Part shown: positions 60,240-64,000 of the stretch, in pieces
Numbering within the stretch: the first letter of the stretch is position 1
Layout of the letters: each line of letters starts with the position of its first letter
Assembly: GCA_027943335.1 (NCBI GenBank)
Contig: BSBK01007034.1
Coordinates: 186,001-250,000 of the forward strand
DNA from: Chamaecyparis obtusa
Taxonomy: Eukaryota > Streptophyta > Pinopsida > Cupressales > Cupressaceae
Direction: 5' to 3'
DNA length: 64,000 nt
Translations under genes and position numbers: made by a program
The notes under the pieces: generated by a model
Database searches by the model: none
Told to the model about the DNA's origin: nothing
Seen by the model: only the letters and a program-made list of their open reading frames with translations

Positions 60240-62477
60240 CTTAGACTTACTAGAGTTAGGACCTCTAATAACAATGGGAGCTTGAGACTGACTCCTAGTG
60301 ACTGCATTGAGGGGTTCAGATATCCTTCATGAGTGAGGACCTCTTAGTACCACAACAGGTCCTTCATCAAGCATAGGATTTGAATCCACATCATATCCAT
60401 AAGGGTCTTTCCCTCTCATCATGTTGACATTATCATCAACTTCAAGCATATTAATAACATTTTCAGCATTTGTGTAGGTGTAGTTGATAGCAGCCTTGTC
60501 GTTCTTGTTGTTAGAATTCTCTCCTTTCTCATATTTGGGCAAGTGTTCTTTAAAAGCTTTATGATCTGCATTAGTGGTTAAACCATCAACTTTTAATCTT
60601 CTACTTTCAATAAGATCTTGGACAAGATGCTTAAGTTTAAAACAATTTTCTATATCATCTCCAATTCCATTGTGAAAGACACAGAAAGCCTTCTCATCCC
60701 ACCAATGAGGTTTAGGATCTGGTATGTGGAACTTTGTAGGATCCTGAGGTTGTGCCAAATTATGAGCAATTAACATCTTGAAAATGTCTGCATAGGAGTC
60801 CCCAAGTTTGGTAAATTGTCTCTTTTCTATTTTAGGTCTCCCTTGATACTTGGGTTTATTTTCTTGTTGTGCTGAAGATGTTTGCAACTTCATGGCTTGG
60901 ACTACATTAGAGAGATTAATAACTCCTTCATTCTTAGGTTGTGATGAGTCAACAACTCTATCATTGACCACTTGCTTATTCTTATTCCAATAGGAGTTCT
61001 TTTTGTCCTTATTACCATTATTATTGTTGTTTTGGTCATTGTTGTTATTAGTTGTTTTGGCCAAAATTTCTTGTTCTTTTAGGACATCCTCTATGTGACA
61101 CGCTACTTCTACCATGGTATCAAAAGAATTAAATGGGATCTTCCTTACTTCATACCTTAATTTTGGTACCAAGTTGCTCACAATGATGTCTATTCTTTCC
61201 TCCTTAGGAATTGTCCTTGGATATTTTGAGCACAAACATCTCCATCTTTGTAGAAAGGTAACAAAGGATTCCCCTTGATTCTGCTTGAGTTTGCACAAAT
61301 CAAGCATGGTGACCGACCTTGATAAGTTGTAAGCAAAATGTTGAACAAATATTTCCACAAGCTCTCTAAATGTCTTAAATGGAGGAGTAAGGTTAGTAAA
61401 CCACTCCATGGCTTGACCCTTGAGACTCCTTGGGAATAATCTCATCAAGTAGGAGTCTTCACGGTGAAAAGAAAAGCTCATTATATAGAACTATCTAACA
61501 TGGTCGTGAGGGTCACCAATGCCATCATATTTGTCATAGGTTGGAAACTCAACTTTCTTAGGAAACTCAACCAACACCACACTCTTGTCAATTGGGTTGG
61601 GACATATGGAGTCCAAATTAAATGTGCTCTTAGGAGCCCTCATCCTTTCTATATCCTTTTGAAGTTTTTTGATCACCTCATTAGTTGATGGATCTTGCTT
61701 CTTTACATTTTGGTCCACATCAAAATTATATGGGACCTTAGCACCTTTGTTGATGAGACTTTCTAGGAACTGATCCTTGTTTTGTTCTACATACCTTTCT
61801 ACATATGCTTGAAAGGATGGTTCTTGTTGCATAGTCATAAAATCCATATGATGGAAGTTGGCATAACTTCCTTCATGTTGTGAGTCATGATGTGCTCATT
61901 GGGAGGGTTGCTTTGAAAGTCTAGGAGGTGACTATCTCCTATGGTGATCATATCTTGAAGTCCTTCTACCTCTAGGACTTGGGGATCTTGAGGGCATCCT
62001 TGACCTTCTATGACTTGGTAAGGGAGTAGACGGGGGTGAGTGGGTCCCACTATTAGTACCCCTCCCATTGAATCAGTTTTGGAGTTGTTGTGCATAGAGT
62101 CTATCTTATTCTTCTTGAGTGACTCTTTTCCTTATGTCCAATAATGCACGTTCATCTTCCTCTAGTTGTCTAAATTTCTCCTTTTTAGTAGCTTGTTCAT
62201 TTAGATAGGCTTGCTTCTCCCTTTAAATTCTCTTCAATCTTCTATTTGCATATCGAGAGGTATCTCTAAGTGGAGAAGGTTGCCTTGACTATCTAATTGC
62301 ATTGGCTGCATTGATGTGGTGGTCACTAGACTTGTTGCTTTGGTCTTCATGTTGTGACCCTGAATTTGAGTGAGTTTGTTGGTGATGTTTCTTAGCTTGT
62401 TGGTGAGCATCAAGATACCTTGTGTTGATTGGGGGTGATCCAGGTGGACTAGCATATGCAGACCCAGCAGACATCAT
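60240..62477 (-). pseudogene. TE7 gag
   Basis: A start at 62477 opens a Gln/His/Ser-rich and then Arg/Ser/Pro-rich N-terminus (RRSRMPSRSPSPRGRRTSR). The Gag core occupies about 61850-61100: FPTYDKYDGIGDPHDHV, KGQAMEWFTNL, FVTFLQRWRCLCSKYPRTIP. A Tat-type zinc-like segment at about 60720-60600 reads FCVFHNGIGDDIENCFKLKHLVQDLI, where the usual GH is replaced by GD. Asn-rich linkers separate the two. Stops lie at 62289, 62223, 62106, 62073, 61932, 61896, 61491 and 60327; there is no frameshift. Gag forms the particle shell and binds element RNA. Confidence 0.88.
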
Positions 62478-64000
62478 GTTACCCCTATGCCGTTGAAATA
62501 TGTCATCAAGAGTCTAGTTCATTGCTTCTCTTTGTTGTCAAGTGAAGGTGTAACTCATGTCCATACTTGATGAAATAGGTGCTAAAGAGGTACTCACTTC
62601 ACTAGGATTACCTTTCAGATTAAAACAAATCTCAGATTCACTCTTAGGAGATTGATCAAAAAGGGGTCTTTTTCCCTTATGCTATTGATGAGTCTTAACT
62701 AGTGGTAACTGGCTAAAGACAACAGGGGGTCGCTTCCCTTGATTGACTTGGTACCTTGTTGTAACTAACATGAAAGAAAGAGATTCTTAATGATAGGGTG
62801 ACCTCACAAAGTGTCAACACCAAACTAAGATAATCAAAGCGGTCTATTGTCCAAAATGAAATGAAAAGATAGAAATAAAGGGGCTTTACCAACACTGTCA
62901 AAGAGGTGCTAAAATCAAAGTATCCTTGCACTTTTGAATCAGGAGGTTGGACTAGGCCAAAATATAATTGAAAGTGATTTGGACAATAAGAGCACTAAAA
63001 GTCTCCAAGAATGTAGCTAACAATTCTAGAGATAAGCTTTCTCACCAAGAATAACCTTCTAATTTGACAACTATTTCCAAAGTGGCCTTGTAAACCAATT
63101 GATGCTATTCCTAGAGGGAAAAAAATAGAGATTTAAAGTCAAAACAAGTCTCTAATGATAGGATAGAAAATCAAGCAAACTGTAAAAAGTTGGGTGTTTC
63201 AACTCAGGAATTCAGTTGTTTTGTGGTTTAATCAAACACATTAACAGATTTTCAGCATTTTATCAAGCACATAAGACAGCAATCAAGGAGTTCAAGCAAG
63301 CAATTGTCTTCAAACAATGAGCAAGGGGCAAAGCAACCTTGTGCATGAACAAGTATAGTGACTTAGTATTTATACTCCATAAAGGTTCTACTTGTGTATG
63401 TTCTTGAAAATGTTTTAGCGGGCACATAGAACACAACACCTTAACAAGCTGTCTACAAGGATATATGTGGCTTTCTAAAAGGAGTCCTTGATATACGCAA
63501 GGTACGTGAGGCCCAAATCCATAGATGAGAAGAATCCAAAATCACACAGTCGGGGGGAGATGGTAACCCAAATCTCCTCCTTCACTTCTCAAAGGTATAA
63601 AGTTCTTTGAGGCTTAGCCAAGAGTGATATCAAACTCAATTCCCAAGAGAGGTGTCTTTTGATTCACCACCCGCTATTTATACTCCATCAAAACATAGGA
63701 GTTAAGGTCATCCCTTGAGGTGGTGTGTCCCCAAGCAGGCCTTCTAAAAATAAAATTAAGTAATTCAATATCAAAAGTATTTAAAGCACTAAAGATGGAA
63801 CACTTAACTCTTCAAGTAAATGTGAAGTGAGTCCAAAAGTGAAACATTTAACTCTTCAAGTGAATGTGAAGCAAGTTCAAAAGTGGAATATTTAACTCTT
63901 CAAGTGAATGTGAAGTGAGTCCAAAAGTGGAACATTTAACTCTTCAAGTGAATGTGAAGTGAGTCCACAAGGTGGAACATTTAACTCTTCACACAAACTC
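62478..64000 (-). other. TE7 leader (5' end beyond window)
   Basis: Non-coding on the element strand from the window edge to the gag start, and comparable to the 2.3-kb leader of TE6. It carries the 44-bp tandem repeats at its outer end and AT-rich phrases such as GTATAAATA (63676, 63367 region), which might alternatively be LTR promoter elements. Confidence 0.55.
63797..64000. repeat. 44-bp tandem repeat, about 4.6 units
   Basis: Units start at 63797, 63841, 63885, 63929 and 63974 and contain ACTCTTCAAGTGAATG followed by TGAAGTGAGT. Within each unit ACTC-TTCA pairs with TGAA-GT-GAGT to give an imperfect hairpin. Units are about 90-95% identical and may continue beyond the edge. Confidence 0.9.

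Larger units (their letters stand above)
51725..64000 (-). mobile_element. TE7: Tat-type Ty3 retrotransposon (continues past the right edge)
   Basis: Right to left it has a leader (64000-62478), a gag-pol frame (62477-54828), a 2-kb 3' non-coding region (54827-52798), a polypurine tract and a 3' LTR (52797-51725). Pol order is protease, RT, RNase H, second RNase H, integrase, which is the Tat signature. It interrupts TE6 gag-pol in the opposite orientation. The 5' LTR and second TSD copy are outside the window; the left TSD candidate is TATGG at 51720-51724. It is at least 12.3 kb long. Confidence 0.88.

Noticed and set aside
54828..62477. Reassigned or read-through stop codons in TE7
   Set aside because: All three stop types occur, stops replace residues of different kinds, and nearby elements decay the same way; mutation is the simpler explanation.
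63084..63098. A sequence resembling a Met-type primer-binding site in the TE7 leader
   Set aside because: Only a loose match; the related TE6 has a 2.3-kb leader, so TE7's 5' LTR is better placed beyond the window, and no matching LTR end is present at TE7's 3' side.
63797..64000. A repeat array that might be taken for CRISPR
   Set aside because: The 44-bp units are head to tail without spacers, in a plant retroelement; this is a minisatellite.
1..64000. tRNA, rRNA or host protein-coding genes
   Set aside because: None was recognised on either strand; every domain with a recognisable motif belongs to a retroelement.

Overview
The window looks like intergenic DNA from a large, repeat-rich plant nuclear genome. 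It is AT-rich, I find no host gene, and almost everything recognisable is a plant retrotransposon: Ty1/Copia with initiator-Met-tRNA primer sites, Ty3 of the Tat type with two RNase H domains, a TR-GAG-like non-autonomous element, and an L1-type LINE with a DUF4283/zinc-knuckle ORF1. A conifer or other gymnosperm is my inference from the long, old, nested elements. No species marker is present.

Layout. 1-2143 is the decayed 3' end of an unclassified LTR element (TE0). A small non-autonomous Copia-type element (TE1, 2144-3941, TSD GATTC) sits at its apparent polypurine tract/LTR junction. 3947-11340 has no gene but holds a 125-bp tandem repeat. 11346-18809 is a complete non-autonomous LTR element (TE2, TSD CACTC) with 2.5-kb LTRs, a Gag fragment and an acidic protein with internal repeats, but no pol. 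21297-29529 is a full-length minus-strand LINE (TE3) bounded by a 15-bp TSD. It carries a third ORF after the RNase H domain. 31736-37630 is a complete minus-strand Copia (TE4, TSD GTTAG, 846-bp LTRs). 37977-44428 is an older plus-strand Copia (TE5) that lost gag, was hit by a probable solo LTR (39614-40704), and has a truncated 3' LTR. 44434-45122 is an orphan 3' module of a Tat element, 45124-51724 the 5' half of a plus-strand Tat element (TE6), and 51725-64000 a minus-strand Tat element (TE7) inserted into TE6. TE7 runs off the right edge.

Most notable signals. (1) TE7's 2-kb 3' non-coding region holds three sets of small tandem hairpins whose arms change in compensating pairs while the loops stay similar. 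One set recurs, inverted, at 44967-45110. This suggests selected RNA structure. (2) TE7's gag-pol frame runs 2,550 codons with no frameshift but 28 in-frame stops, nearly all explicable as C-to-T (CAG>TAG, CGA>TGA, CAA>TAA) or TGG>TGA/TAG. TE4 shows the same with six stops in 1,347 codons. This points to methylation-linked deamination in coding frames that otherwise have kept register. (3) The LINE's ORF3 begins 4 nt after the ORF2 stop and lies inside the TSD-bounded unit.

All coordinates and motif calls come from reading the sequence by eye. No database search was run, so family names rest on recognised motifs.
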